A stretch of DNA of 64,000 nucleotides from Cohnella thailandensis (GTDB taxonomy: Bacteria > Bacillota > Bacilli > Paenibacillales > Paenibacillaceae): the NCBI RefSeq assembly GCF_014212135.1, contig NZ_JACJVQ010000020.1, positions 62,001 to 126,000 of the forward strand, written 5' to 3'. The position numbers and the translations under genes are program-made. Below are positions 1-8,731 of this stretch, in pieces; position 1 is the stretch's first letter; every line of letters starts with the position of its first letter. The notes under the pieces are model-generated. The model had not been told where the DNA came from. It saw only the letters and a program-made list of their open reading frames with translations, and searched no databases.

Positions 1-837
1 ATCCTAGCTCCTCTGTACCGGGTCCTCGTCTCGATGAAGAAGGTTCGCAGCGGGGATTGGAGCATTCGCGTGAACATGCGCAAGGGCGCTTCGGACGAAT
101 TCCGAATTCTCGGGGATTCGTTCAACTCCATGATGACGGAGATCGAGACGCTTCGGGTCAATGTCTACGAGGAGCAAATCAACAAGCAAAGGGAAGAGCT
201 GCAGCGGCTGCAGCTTCAGGTAAACCCCCATTTCTTCCTGAACTCGTTAAACATCGTCTATAATTTGGCCAAAGTCAAAAACTTCGATTTGACGATGGAG
301 CTGACGCGGTCCTTGATCCATTACTTCCGCTACATGTTCAGAAGCAACACCGCATTCGTTCGCATGAAGGACGAGCTGGAGCACACCCGCAACTACTTGC
401 GCATTCAGACGCTGCGTTTTCCGGGCAAGCTGACTTGGAGCCTGGAGGTTCCGGATTATTTGGAGAGCATGCCGATACCGCCGCTGGTCATTCAATCGTT
501 CGTCGAGAATTCGATCAAACACGCGGTCACGATGGATAAGCCCGTCCATCTCTCCGTGGGGATGGATTTCTTGGACGAGAACAGCGGCTCCAGGGTGAAG
601 ATCGCCATACAGGATACCGGCGTCGGGTTTGACGAGATTATTCTTCGCGAATTGCAAGCGGGCCGAAGCGTAGAGAACGATAAGGGGGAACATATCGGGA
701 TCTGGAACGTCCAGCGTCGCTTAAAGCTTCTATACGGAGAAGAGATGTCCATCGAGTTCGACAACGATCCGAGCACCGGCGGCGCGGTCGTCACGATCGT
801 CCTTCCGGTGAATCCCGAGACGGAGGAAGCGCCATGA
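1..837 (+). CDS. Sensor histidine kinase, YesM type (5' end outside window)
   Basis: The reading frame is open from base 1, so only the last 278 codons are present and the sensor and membrane parts lie upstream. The first 25 codons read into a HAMP linker (SGDWSIR). They are followed by the His_kinase domain of the YesM/LytS family, with NPHFFLN around His77, and then an HATPase with an N box (FVENSIKHA), a G1 box (DTGVGF) and a G2 box (GIWNVQRRL). Such kinases sit in the membrane and phosphorylate an AraC-type response regulator. The stop codon overlaps the next start by four bases (ATGA), so the two are translationally coupled. The ATG at 34 is internal to the HAMP linker and is not the true start. 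Confidence 0.93.
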   Translation: MLAPLYRVLVSMKKVRSGDWSIRVNMRKGASDEFRILGDSFNSMMTEIETLRVNVYEEQINKQREELQRLQLQVNPHFFLNSLNIVYNLAKVKNFDLTMELTRSLIHYFRYMFRSNTAFVRMKDELEHTRNYLRIQTLRFPGKLTWSLEVPDYLESMPIPPLVIQSFVENSIKHAVTMDKPVHLSVGMDFLDENSGSRVKIAIQDTGVGFDEIILRELQAGRSVENDKGEHIGIWNVQRRLKLLYGEEMSIEFDNDPSTGGAVVTIVLPVNPETEEAP

Positions 838-2447
838 ACTACCGCTTGTTGATCGTCGACGACGAGATTCATGCCATCGAAGGCCTTAAAGCGGATCTCG
901 ATCCGCAGAAGCTCGGAATATCGGAGCTTTACACCGCCAATAACATTAGACAGGCCAAAGAGTGGTTCGAGAGCGAGAGAATCGATATCATGCTGTGCGA
1001 TATCGAGATGCCCCAGGGGAGCGGCCTGGAGCTGCTGGACTGGGTTCGGGAGCATTCTCCGGATACGGCAACGATCTTCATTACGAGCCATGCCGACTTC
1101 AAATACGCCAAACAAGCGCTTCAGCTCGGAAGCCTTGACTACCTGCTTAAGCCGGTCCTCTCGGAAGAATTGGAGAGCGCCATCCGTAAAGCCCGGAGCG
1201 TCATCGAACAGAACAGCGAGAATAACCGGAACAGCAAGATCCATCAACTGTGGCAGAAGCATCAATTATTCCTCATCGAACGCTTCTGGCTGGACCTGAT
1301 CAACCATTCGACGCCCAGTTCTCCGGCCGCGGTCCGGGAGCAGGTAGAACGGAACCATCTTCCGATCGCGGAGGGCTCGGCGTTCTATCCGATCCTGATC
1401 TCCGTCAACAGGTGGAATAAAGAGTTGAAGCGCAGGGACGAGAAGATATTGGAATACGCGATCAAGAACAGCGCCGAGGAAATGATTGTCGGGAGCCGCG
1501 CGAGCGGAATATGCTTCTCGTTGGACCGCGGGCTGCTGCTCGTTATTTTGATGGCGGAACGGAATACGGATTGGGACGAAGAGAGCCTGAGGCTGGCTTG
1601 CCAAGGCTTCGTGGAGTCTTGCCATCGTTACTTCTACTGCCATTTGTCCTGTTACTTGGGCCAATCGGCCGAAGCGCACGAGGTGGCCGGATTGGTCGCT
1701 TCCCTGCGGGAGCGGGACCGCAACAACGTCGCTTTCTTTAATCGGGTCTTCCTTATGGATGATTCGGGCGATTCCGATCTTCCTGCTCGCCTGCCGGAAT
1801 TGGACTCGCTCCCGTCCTTGCTCAAGACCGGGACGAAGGAGGCCGTCAAGCAAGAAGTCGAGAGATATCTGGAGGATCTCGTCCGCAATCTGGGGATGGA
1901 TGCCGAGACTCTTCATCGATTCGGCCAAGATTTTATGCAGGCGTTGTATTCGTTCCTGAACGCCAAGGGAATTCAAGCGCATCGGCTGTTCGGGGACGAG
2001 CAATCCAGAAGCCTCTCGGAAGCGTCGGGGCGCTCCGTCCCGCATATGCTGACCTGGGTTCATCATGCGCTGGGCAAAGCCATGTTTCAAGCCGAGGCCG
2101 CCAAAGAGAACGACACCGTCGTCGACACGGTTAAACGCTATATTGCCCAGAATATGGATCAGGACTTGTCGCGCGAATTCATCGCCGAGCAGGTGTTTCT
2201 GAATCCGGATTACTTGTCCCGAATATTCAAGAAAGAAACGGGGTATTCGATCTCGGACTACGTTCTGTTGGCGCGAATAAACAAAGCGAAGGAGCTGCTG
2301 CTCCAAACGAATATCCCCATAAGCGCCATCGCGCTGTCCGTCGGCTACTCCAACTTCTCCCACTTCGCCAAGATGTTCAAGAAGTATGCCGGGATCGGGC
2401 CGACGGAGCTTCGCAACCAGGCTCATTCGGGGATTTCGCAATCTTAA
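834..2447 (+). CDS. Response regulator, YesN/AraC type
   Basis: This 537-residue protein has a receiver domain at about 1-120 with acidic pocket Asp9/Asp10, phospho-acceptor Asp56 (LCDIEMP) and the conserved Lys in LLKPV. A long, poorly conserved linker follows, and residues about 430-530 form an AraC double helix-turn-helix (FLNPDYLSRIFKKETG and ISAIALSVGYSNFSHF). It is the partner of the kinase whose end it overlaps. In this family, phosphorylation drives binding to tandem direct repeats near sugar-uptake promoters. Two such repeats lie 53 bases downstream of its stop, ahead of the GH2 gene, which makes that gene its most likely target; this last point is inference. Confidence 0.94.
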   Translation: MNYRLLIVDDEIHAIEGLKADLDPQKLGISELYTANNIRQAKEWFESERIDIMLCDIEMPQGSGLELLDWVREHSPDTATIFITSHADFKYAKQALQLGSLDYLLKPVLSEELESAIRKARSVIEQNSENNRNSKIHQLWQKHQLFLIERFWLDLINHSTPSSPAAVREQVERNHLPIAEGSAFYPILISVNRWNKELKRRDEKILEYAIKNSAEEMIVGSRASGICFSLDRGLLLVILMAERNTDWDEESLRLACQGFVESCHRYFYCHLSCYLGQSAEAHEVAGLVASLRERDRNNVAFFNRVFLMDDSGDSDLPARLPELDSLPSLLKTGTKEAVKQEVERYLEDLVRNLGMDAETLHRFGQDFMQALYSFLNAKGIQAHRLFGDEQSRSLSEASGRSVPHMLTWVHHALGKAMFQAEAAKENDTVVDTVKRYIAQNMDQDLSREFIAEQVFLNPDYLSRIFKKETGYSISDYVLLARINKAKELLLQTNIPISAIALSVGYSNFSHFAKMFKKYAGIGPTELRNQAHSGISQS

Positions 2448-2479
2448 GGCTCCGCCGTACGTCGGCGAGCCTTTTTTTA
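2447..2479 (+). terminator. Rho-independent terminator after the regulator gene
   Basis: An imperfect hairpin (AGGCTCCGCCG paired with CGGCGAGCCT, one bulged C) starts at the stop codon and runs straight into seven T residues. It separates the kinase/regulator operon from the GH2 gene. Confidence 0.8.
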
Positions 2480-2499
2480 CGTCGGTCCTTTGCTCCATT

Positions 2500-2555
2500 A
2501 GTCGTCAAACCGTTAGTCGAGAAGTCGTCAGAGTGTTAGCGAGGGATATCGTTGC
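2500..2555 (+). promoter_or_regulatory. Tandem AraC-type operator pair and probable promoter of the GH2 gene
   Basis: Two direct repeats, AGTCGTCA-N5-TTA, begin at 2500 and 2523, exactly 23 bases apart. A possible -10 box TATCAT lies at 2550-2555, so the downstream copy covers the place of the -35 box, as expected for a class II AraC activator. The same pair with the same 23-base period recurs at 20168-20213. The repeats are seen directly; the regulator (probably the one encoded at 834) is inferred. Confidence 0.65.
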
Positions 2556-2621
2556 GCCCTATCATAGAGGATAGGGATCTTGAATAGAGAGAAGCTTGCA
2601 GACCGGGGAGCGTGAAGATGA

Positions 2622-4934
2622 ATGAGAAAACGAATTCTAATCAACGAGGGATGGAGATTTATCCGTCAAGACGTCGATAAAGCCGAACTCGAGACGTGCC
2701 AAGACGAGCATTGGAACGAGGTGAATCTTCCCCATACCTGGAACGCGGCGGACGGAGCGAACGGGTACGAATATTATCAAGGCGCCTGTTGGTATCGAAG
2801 GACGGTCGCCTTGGACTCTTCCGATCAGGGGAAAAAAGTGTACATCGAATTCGCCGGCGCGAATAGCATTGCCGATGTTTACGTGAACGGTCGGCATGCG
2901 GGCCGGCACAAAGGAGGTTATTCCGCCTTCCGATTCGACATAACCGAGGACGTCGTATTCGGAGCCAAGAACGCGATCGCCGTCAAAGTCGATAATACCG
3001 TCGTGGACGATGTCTATCCTCAGAAGGCGGACTTTACGTTCTACGGTGGCATCTATCGGGAGGTTAGCCTGCTGATCGCGAATCCCGTCCACTTCGACGC
3101 GATGGACGACGGTTCGAACGGCATTTATATCGTTCAGCAAGAGGTTTCGCGGGAGAAGGCTTCGCTGTCGATAAAGGCCAGACTCGTCAATGATAGCGAT
3201 GAAGCCCGAAAGGTTCGGCTCTGGGCGGAGATTGCCGATGCCGACCGGAATCCCGTTACGTATGCCGCCAAGGAGGTCGTTCTGGCCGCGGGCGAGCTAA
3301 GAACCGAAACGCTGTCTTGCGTGATCGACCGTCCGAATTTGTGGCACGGCAGACGGAATCCTTATCTGTACCAGGCAAACGTTAGCCTGACGAGCTTCAA
3401 CGATACGGTCGACGAACTCGCGATTCCGTTCGGCGTCCGATACTTCCATGTCGACCCCGAGAAGGGGTTCTTCCTGAACGGCGAGCATCTGCCGCTTCGC
3501 GGCGTGTCGAGGCACCAGGACAGGAAGGACAAGGGCTGGGCCATCTCGGAGCAAGACCAGGTCGAAGACATGGAGCTGATCAAGGAGATCGGCGCGACCT
3601 CCATTCGCCTCGCCCATTACCAGCACAGCCAATTTTTCTACGATTTATGCGACCGAGAGGGCATGGTGGTATGGGCGGAGATTCCCTTTATCTCCATCAT
3701 GTCTCAGAACGAACTGGAAGGGGTAAACGCCAAGCAGCAGATGCTCGAGCTTATCAAACAGAATTTCAATCATCCTTCGATTATCTTCTGGGGGATTCAG
3801 AACGAGATCCAAATCGGCGGGGAGCGGCCCGAGGTCAGAAGGCTCGTCAAGGAGCTTAACGAGTTAACGAAGCAAGAAGATCCGACTCGGCTCACGACGA
3901 TGGCCAACGTCCTGTTCGTCGACGAGAAGGACGAATTCAACCGGATGACGGACGCGGTCGCGTACAACAAGTATTACGGCTGGTACCACGGCAAGACGGA
4001 GGACTTCGATCCTTGGCTGGACAAGTTCCACGCGATCAATCCGGACCGGCCGCTGTGCATCTCCGAATACGGAGTGGAAGGAATCGTGCAATACCACAGC
4101 TCCGCGCCGAAGGTGAAGGATTACTCGGAAGAATACCATGCGCTGTACCATGAAGTCGCTTGGCGGATTTTCGAGAAGAAGCCGTTCCTCTGGGCCACGT
4201 ACGTGTGGAACATGTTCGACTTCGGAGCCAATATCCGCGATGAAGGCGGAGTGAAGGGAAGGAACAACAAAGGGCTCGTCACCTACGACCGGAGAATCAA
4301 GAAGGACGCTTTCTATATGTATAAGGCGCATTGGTCCGAAGAGAAGTTCGTCCACCTGACAAGCAAACGCTTCGTGGACCGGGCGGAAGAGAGCATTCGG
4401 GTAAAGGCTTATTCGAATTGCGAAGAAGTGACGCTTTACGTTAACGGCGAGAGGCTTCAAACGATCTCCGGCGGGGAGAGGATATTCGTCTTCGAGGATG
4501 TCATGCTCGCGGAAGGGCTGAATGAGATCCGTGCCGAGGCTCGCGATAACGGTGCCATATACCAGGATATCGCCAGATTTAATAAAGCGGAAGAACCGAA
4601 TCCAAGCTATGAAGCTCCTGTAGTCGACAAAGGAGAAGAAGCGAGCAACTGGTTCGAGCTTCCCGACATGGGCGCGGAAGAGCCGGAAGAGCTGGTAATA
4701 ACGGACGAAGTTTTTTCCACCCGGTGTACGTTTAAGGAGCTCTATGAAAATAAAGAGGCGGAGGCTATCCTGACCACTTACTTCGGAGCGGACTTCAGGG
4801 ACAGGCCGACTTACGCCATGACGCAAGGCTTCACGATCGATATGCTGGCGACGATGGCTCCCGAGCACTTCACCGATAAACTGATCTACGCCCTCAACAG
4901 AGAGCTCACCCGAATCCATAGAAACCGGCTTTAA
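2622..4934 (+). CDS. Glycoside hydrolase family 2 (beta-galactosidase/glucuronidase-like)
   Basis: The 770-residue protein has the usual GH2 order: a sugar-binding jelly roll (about 1-170), an immunoglobulin-like domain (about 175-280) and a TIM barrel (about 285-570). The acid/base is Glu395 (IQNEIQIG) and the nucleophile is Glu482 (CISEYGVEG). A beta-sandwich follows (about 590-665). No signal peptide is visible, so it probably acts on imported oligosaccharides in the cytoplasm. Residues about 693-765 form an extra small helical domain that strongly resembles the free-standing protein encoded at 5109. ATG 2622 is preceded by GGGGAG; the GTG at 2612 is in another frame. Beta-galactosidase, beta-glucuronidase or arabinosidase activity cannot be told apart here. 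Confidence 0.93.
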   Translation: MRKRILINEGWRFIRQDVDKAELETCQDEHWNEVNLPHTWNAADGANGYEYYQGACWYRRTVALDSSDQGKKVYIEFAGANSIADVYVNGRHAGRHKGGYSAFRFDITEDVVFGAKNAIAVKVDNTVVDDVYPQKADFTFYGGIYREVSLLIANPVHFDAMDDGSNGIYIVQQEVSREKASLSIKARLVNDSDEARKVRLWAEIADADRNPVTYAAKEVVLAAGELRTETLSCVIDRPNLWHGRRNPYLYQANVSLTSFNDTVDELAIPFGVRYFHVDPEKGFFLNGEHLPLRGVSRHQDRKDKGWAISEQDQVEDMELIKEIGATSIRLAHYQHSQFFYDLCDREGMVVWAEIPFISIMSQNELEGVNAKQQMLELIKQNFNHPSIIFWGIQNEIQIGGERPEVRRLVKELNELTKQEDPTRLTTMANVLFVDEKDEFNRMTDAVAYNKYYGWYHGKTEDFDPWLDKFHAINPDRPLCISEYGVEGIVQYHSSAPKVKDYSEEYHALYHEVAWRIFEKKPFLWATYVWNMFDFGANIRDEGGVKGRNNKGLVTYDRRIKKDAFYMYKAHWSEEKFVHLTSKRFVDRAEESIRVKAYSNCEEVTLYVNGERLQTISGGERIFVFEDVMLAEGLNEIRAEARDNGAIYQDIARFNKAEEPNPSYEAPVVDKGEEASNWFELPDMGAEEPEELVITDEVFSTRCTFKELYENKEAEAILTTYFGADFRDRPTYAMTQGFTIDMLATMAPEHFTDKLIYALNRELTRIHRNRL

Positions 4935-4972
4935 CGGGAAGGGGCTTCCGGACGAAGGAGGATCGGCAAGAA

Positions 4973-5239
4973 GTGAAGACAACCAACTTCTTCCGGGACG
5001 TTCTGTACCAGATGGAAGCGATCTTCCTGTCCTTCTTGACTACTTGGATAGCGCTGCATTGCTGGATGTGGAACCGGCTCGTCAAGATGAAGAGAGGAGG
5101 TGACGGACATGGGCTTCGACCAACATTCCAAGCTGGGAGACCTGCTGGCGAGCGAGGGCGCGAAGGAGGTACTCGAGAAGCATCTCCCGGGGTTCGCGAC
5201 GAATCCGATGACGGGGATGGCGAGCGGATTCACGCTTAG
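4973..5239 (+). CDS. Putative small membrane protein overlapping the next gene
   Basis: A GTG at 4973 follows a clear AAGGAGG (4955-4961) and starts an 88-codon frame. The first 40 residues look real: a short polar start, one hydrophobic segment (about residues 15-32, rich in Leu, Phe and Trp) and a basic end (RLVKMKRGG). The remaining codons lie out of frame over the well supported gene at 5109 and have the Arg/Gly-rich look of a shadow frame. Either a long overlap is genuine or a stop has been lost by a frameshift near 5105. Function unknown; a membrane-anchoring partner of the adjacent GH2 enzyme is possible but unproven. Confidence 0.4.
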   Translation: MKTTNFFRDVLYQMEAIFLSFLTTWIALHCWMWNRLVKMKRGGDGHGLRPTFQAGRPAGERGREGGTREASPGVRDESDDGDGERIHA

Positions 5240-5324
5240 CCAATTGGCCGCGTTCCCCCAGGCGAATATCTCTTCCGACGTTCTGGAGGCGATCGTATCG
5301 GATCTCGCCTCTCTTACGGAATAA
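5109..5324 (+). CDS. Small free-standing copy of the GH2 C-terminal domain
   Basis: The 71-residue soluble protein has a strong AGGAGG eight bases before ATG 5109. It aligns end to end with the tail of the GH2 protein encoded just upstream: both have F-x8-L near the start, a Leu-rich helix, then F-x3-P-x2-xM-x2-GFT-x3-LA and a closing helix ending in a hydrophobic residue. From memory, similar short domains occur at the C-terminus of various bacterial glycosidases and as free proteins, but I know no established function. It could be an interaction or oligomerisation module. A terminator follows directly. Confidence 0.75.
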   Translation: MGFDQHSKLGDLLASEGAKEVLEKHLPGFATNPMTGMASGFTLSQLAAFPQANISSDVLEAIVSDLASLTE

Positions 5325-5330
5325 TAATGA

Positions 5331-5370
5331 CGGTCTTCTTCCGGTTTACCAGGAGGAAGACCGTTTCGTT
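5331..5370 (+). terminator. Terminator after the GH2 operon
   Basis: The arms CGGTCTTCTTCC (5331-5342) and GGAGGAAGACCG (5352-5363) pair almost perfectly around a nine-base loop, followed by TTTCGTT. The tail is short of T residues but the position is right. Confidence 0.65.
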
Positions 5371-5440
5371 GTCTAAGCCCCCAAGCTTCTCCACAAGAAG
5401 AACCTATAAAATAACCTGGTAAAAACGATAAAATGTTCCT

Positions 5441-5470
5441 TTGACGAACCTAAGGTTCCTCTAGTATAGT
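5441..5470 (+). promoter_or_regulatory. Sigma-A-type promoter with a palindrome in its spacer
   Basis: TTGACG (5441-5446) and TATAGT (5465-5470) are separated by 18 bases. The spacer is largely occupied by a hyphenated palindrome, GAACC-TAA-GGTTC (5446-5458), a plausible repressor site. The promoter lies 81 bases before the kinase gene at 5551. Confidence 0.55.
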
Positions 5471-5550
5471 GCGGGTAATCGTGTAACCGCATACATGGCG
5501 GAAGCTTAACAACAACGGGGACAAGCAATTCATAGAGGGATGGGCTAAGC

Positions 5551-7389
5551 ATGAAAAGCGGCACAGAGTGGATGCGAAGAGCGGTCTTAAGAATACGCAA
5601 TTTAAAGTTTCAGAACAAGCTAATGGCCAGCTACCTGCTGGCGTGCGTCATTCCGCTCGCCTTGGTCAGCGCCATCCTCTTCCGACAATCGGCGGCGGGA
5701 CTGGAGGAGTCCTCCCAGGAATTCGCCGCATTATATACCTCTCAGATCAAATCTTCCTTGAACGAATTTCTCAAGGAATACGACAAGGTCACCAAGTCGG
5801 TTCTGGTCGACAATGAGCTGATCTACCGTCTCGGCGACAGCTCAAGCCTGCCCATCGACGAGCAGATCAACCGGCAGGTGGCCGTACAGCGCATGCTGAT
5901 GCGCGTGGCCCTGCTCAAGCCGGAGATCGGCACCGTCATGCTGATCAGCCGGAATAACGGCGTCTATCAATATACGAATACGACTAGCAAGGTCAACGAG
6001 AATCTCCTGCTCTCGCGGGACTGGTACGAGCCGCTAAGCCGATCGGAGGATACCTTTGTTATCACCGGGCTGCACGACCGTTCCTATTACGAAGATAAAG
6101 GAGCGGGAGCCATGGTGACGGTAGGAAGGCTTCTGTACAGCTCGGACGGGGCCTACGCGGGCCTCCTTCTGATCGATTTGGATCCCTTCTCGTTGCTGCC
6201 GCTGGATAACGACTTCGTCCAAGCCCGTAATAAATACGGGATGAACGTCATCATCCGGAATAAGCACGATCAAGTCGTCTATGATTCCGACGCGGCCAGC
6301 GGCCGGCTCGCTTGGGAGCAAGTGCTCGAATTTTCCGGAACGAGAGAGGGCGGTCCGGGCGACCGGGCTCAAGACCGGATACGGCTGACGGGAAGCACTT
6401 CGCAAGGGGAACTGACCATTCAGACCGAGATCCCGCGCGCGAAGCTGCTTCAGAAAATCAACCGAATCAAAGGGACGACGCTGATCCTGATCCTGACGAG
6501 CTGCGTGATCGTCGCCCTTCTCTCGCTGGGGTTAAGCTATACGATCACGAAGCCCATCAAGGCGCTCCGGAGAAGCATGAAGCAGGCGGAGGTCGGCCAA
6601 TACCTCCCGATCGAGAAGAAGCAGGCGAACGACGAGATCGGAAGCTTGGTGAACAGCTATAACAAGATGATCGTCACGATTCGCACGTTGATCAACGACG
6701 TCTACTTGGGGGAGATCAAGCAGCGTCAAGCCAAGCTCGTCGCACTACAGAATCAGATCAACCCCCACATGCTGTACAACACGCTGGAATCCATCCGCAT
6801 GAACGCTCTCGTCAAGGACGACGACGAGACCGCCGATATGATCAAGATTCTGGCCCGGATGTTCCGGATCGCGCTCGGCAAGGACGGCAGGCGGCATTCG
6901 ATCAGGTCCGAGCTGGAGTACACGGCCTATTACCTGAAGCTTCAGAACATCCGGTTCGACAACATGTTCAACCTGGAGGCGGCGGTTCCCGACGAGATGA
7001 TGGATAACGGCATCGTTCCTCTCATCTTCCAGCCTATCGTCGAGAACACCGTCAATCACGGCTTCGAAGGCTACGACCGGATGATCGATATCGTGATCGA
7101 AGGCGCCTGGACGGAGGAGGGGGATATCCGGATCCGGATATCCGATAACGGGGCCGGCATTCCCCCGGACAAGCTGGCGAAGCTGCGAACGCGCTTGGAC
7201 GGCGCGGGGACGGACAAGTCGAAGCTGGAGCAGGCGGAGGAGGACGCGAGCAAGGGCCTGGGGCTGACCAATATCGCGGAACGGATCAAGCTCCATTACG
7301 GCGATCTCTATTATTTGACGATCCTTCACTCGGACAAGGACGGCACGACAATCGAGATGTTGATTCCAAAGGGAGGAATTTCCGAATGA
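5551..7389 (+). CDS. Sensor histidine kinase, YesM type
   Basis: The protein has 612 residues. A first membrane helix (about 23-44), an extracellular dCache-like sensor region (about 45-305) and a second helix (about 308-330) are followed by HAMP, then His_kinase with INPHMLYN (His406) and an HATPase with PIVENTVNHGF, DNGAGIP and GLGLTNIAERI. It is a membrane sensor for an extracellular or lipoprotein-bound ligand, probably a sugar. It overlaps the regulator gene by four bases (ATGA) and lies upstream of an LplBCA importer, the usual arrangement in Paenibacillaceae. ATG 5551 follows a weak AGAGGGA. The ligand cannot be read from sequence. Confidence 0.95.
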   Translation: MKSGTEWMRRAVLRIRNLKFQNKLMASYLLACVIPLALVSAILFRQSAAGLEESSQEFAALYTSQIKSSLNEFLKEYDKVTKSVLVDNELIYRLGDSSSLPIDEQINRQVAVQRMLMRVALLKPEIGTVMLISRNNGVYQYTNTTSKVNENLLLSRDWYEPLSRSEDTFVITGLHDRSYYEDKGAGAMVTVGRLLYSSDGAYAGLLLIDLDPFSLLPLDNDFVQARNKYGMNVIIRNKHDQVVYDSDAASGRLAWEQVLEFSGTREGGPGDRAQDRIRLTGSTSQGELTIQTEIPRAKLLQKINRIKGTTLILILTSCVIVALLSLGLSYTITKPIKALRRSMKQAEVGQYLPIEKKQANDEIGSLVNSYNKMIVTIRTLINDVYLGEIKQRQAKLVALQNQINPHMLYNTLESIRMNALVKDDDETADMIKILARMFRIALGKDGRRHSIRSELEYTAYYLKLQNIRFDNMFNLEAAVPDEMMDNGIVPLIFQPIVENTVNHGFEGYDRMIDIVIEGAWTEEGDIRIRISDNGAGIPPDKLAKLRTRLDGAGTDKSKLEQAEEDASKGLGLTNIAERIKLHYGDLYYLTILHSDKDGTTIEMLIPKGGISE

Positions 7390-8627
7390 GACTGGTATTG
7401 GTGGACGACGAGAAGGGCATCGTGGCGGGGTTAAGGAAGCTGATCCATCGCCATCTTCCCGAATGCGAAGTGGTCGACTCGGCTTACAACGGCGTCGATG
7501 GATTTCGGCTCATCGAGCGGCACCGCCCCGACATGGTCATTACCGATATCCGGATGCCTCAAGCCGACGGGCTGGAGATGATCGGCAAGGCGATGGAAGC
7601 GGGAATTCCGTCCCAATTCATCCTTCTGAGCGGCTATGCGGATTTCGAGTACGCGCGCGCGGCCATGCAGATGGGGGTAAGGTTCTATCTGAACAAGCCC
7701 GTCGAGGAGGAAGAGCTGCAGGAATGCGTGAACCGGGTCATGGACACGATCCGCGAGGACCGGGCCAAGCGGCAGGAAGTGGACGAGCTGAAGCGGACGG
7801 TTCGCAGCCGCGATCAAGCGGAAACGCTGCGTATTATCCTTGCAAAGGGAGGGGAGCGGGAGGGCCTTGCGGAAGAGCTGCTCCGGCCGGACGGACTCTC
7901 CCCGGAGGACTGCCGCTTCGCTTGCGTACTGATCGAAGCGGACGGAGAAGGGGAGGTCCTAAGGGAGACAGTCCTTCAGCCGATATTCCGCCATATCGAT
8001 GCGGCATTCGGAGCATTCCGCCGCGTCTACCGCTTGCGATACTCGAACGACCGAATCGCCGCGCTGGTCGCCCATGACGGTTCCATCGACGAGAAGGACC
8101 TGCTTCTCGCGGTTCGCCGTCTTCTCGAGCAAGTAAAAACGGAACTCAATCGATCTTTGTCCGCCGGTATCGGAAGGGTTCGCAGCGGGGCGGAGGGGAT
8201 CGGCGAGAGCTTCGAGGAAGCCCGGGAAGCCCTTAGCCTCAAGGCTAGCGGAGAGCAGGGCGACATACGTCCGTTCTCCGGTCTCCATCCCTACCCGAAG
8301 AAGAGAGACCCGATCGCCGAGATCAAAGAGTACGTCGCCGCCCATTGCCGGGAGCCGCTCAGCCTGGCGGACCTGTCCGCCCGCTTCTTCCTCAGCCCCA
8401 TCTACTTAAGCCAGCTCTTCAAGCAGAAGACGGGGGAGACCTACATGAGCTATCTGGCGCGGGTCCGTATCGATAAAGCCAAGCAGCTGCTGGAGAAGAC
8501 CGATTGGAAGGTGTACGAGATCTGCCGGCAGGTCGGCTATTCGGATACGCAGTATTTCACGCGGCTGTTCGAGAAGCAAACCGGGTGGAAGCCGAGCGAA
8601 TACCGCAGGAGGCATACCGAAGGGTAA
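7386..8627 (+). CDS. Response regulator, YesN/AraC type
   Basis: This is a 413-residue protein. The receiver domain (about 1-118) has Asp7/Asp8, acceptor Asp54 (ITDIRMP) and Lys in LNKPV. A middle region (about 150-300) precedes an AraC double helix-turn-helix (about 313-410: FFLSPIYLSQLFKQKTG and EICRQVGYSDTQYFTRLF). It is shorter than the other three regulators in the window because its linker is reduced. It is translationally coupled to the upstream kinase and probably activates the LplBCA importer 142 bases downstream. Confidence 0.95.
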   Translation: MRLVLVDDEKGIVAGLRKLIHRHLPECEVVDSAYNGVDGFRLIERHRPDMVITDIRMPQADGLEMIGKAMEAGIPSQFILLSGYADFEYARAAMQMGVRFYLNKPVEEEELQECVNRVMDTIREDRAKRQEVDELKRTVRSRDQAETLRIILAKGGEREGLAEELLRPDGLSPEDCRFACVLIEADGEGEVLRETVLQPIFRHIDAAFGAFRRVYRLRYSNDRIAALVAHDGSIDEKDLLLAVRRLLEQVKTELNRSLSAGIGRVRSGAEGIGESFEEAREALSLKASGEQGDIRPFSGLHPYPKKRDPIAEIKEYVAAHCREPLSLADLSARFFLSPIYLSQLFKQKTGETYMSYLARVRIDKAKQLLEKTDWKVYEICRQVGYSDTQYFTRLFEKQTGWKPSEYRRRHTEG

Positions 8628-8636
8628 GGTGCCGTG

Positions 8637-8658
8637 CCGCTCCGAAGGAGCGGTTTTC
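8637..8658 (+). terminator. Terminator after the second regulator gene
   Basis: A perfect seven-base-pair stem (CCGCTCC, loop GAA, GGAGCGG) is followed by TTTTCT. Confidence 0.8.
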
Positions 8659-8697
8659 TCCTTGAAAATGACCTTGTTCAATCTAAATTCCGTCACA

Positions 8698-8726
8698 TTG
8701 AGCGAATTCGCGCCCCCCGCTATGAT
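8698..8726 (+). promoter_or_regulatory. Promoter of the LplB-LplC-LplA operon
   Basis: TTGAGC (8698-8703) and TATGAT (8721-8726) are 17 bases apart. Copies of GCGAATTC lie at 8702-8709 and 8737-8744, flanking the core promoter and possibly marking regulator contacts. Confidence 0.5.
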
Positions 8727-8731
8727 TGATT

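Noticed and set aside
1266..2498. A 410-codon minus-strand frame over the first regulator gene
   Set aside because: Long antisense frames are expected in GC-rich coding DNA; the plus strand encodes a full receiver and AraC domain.
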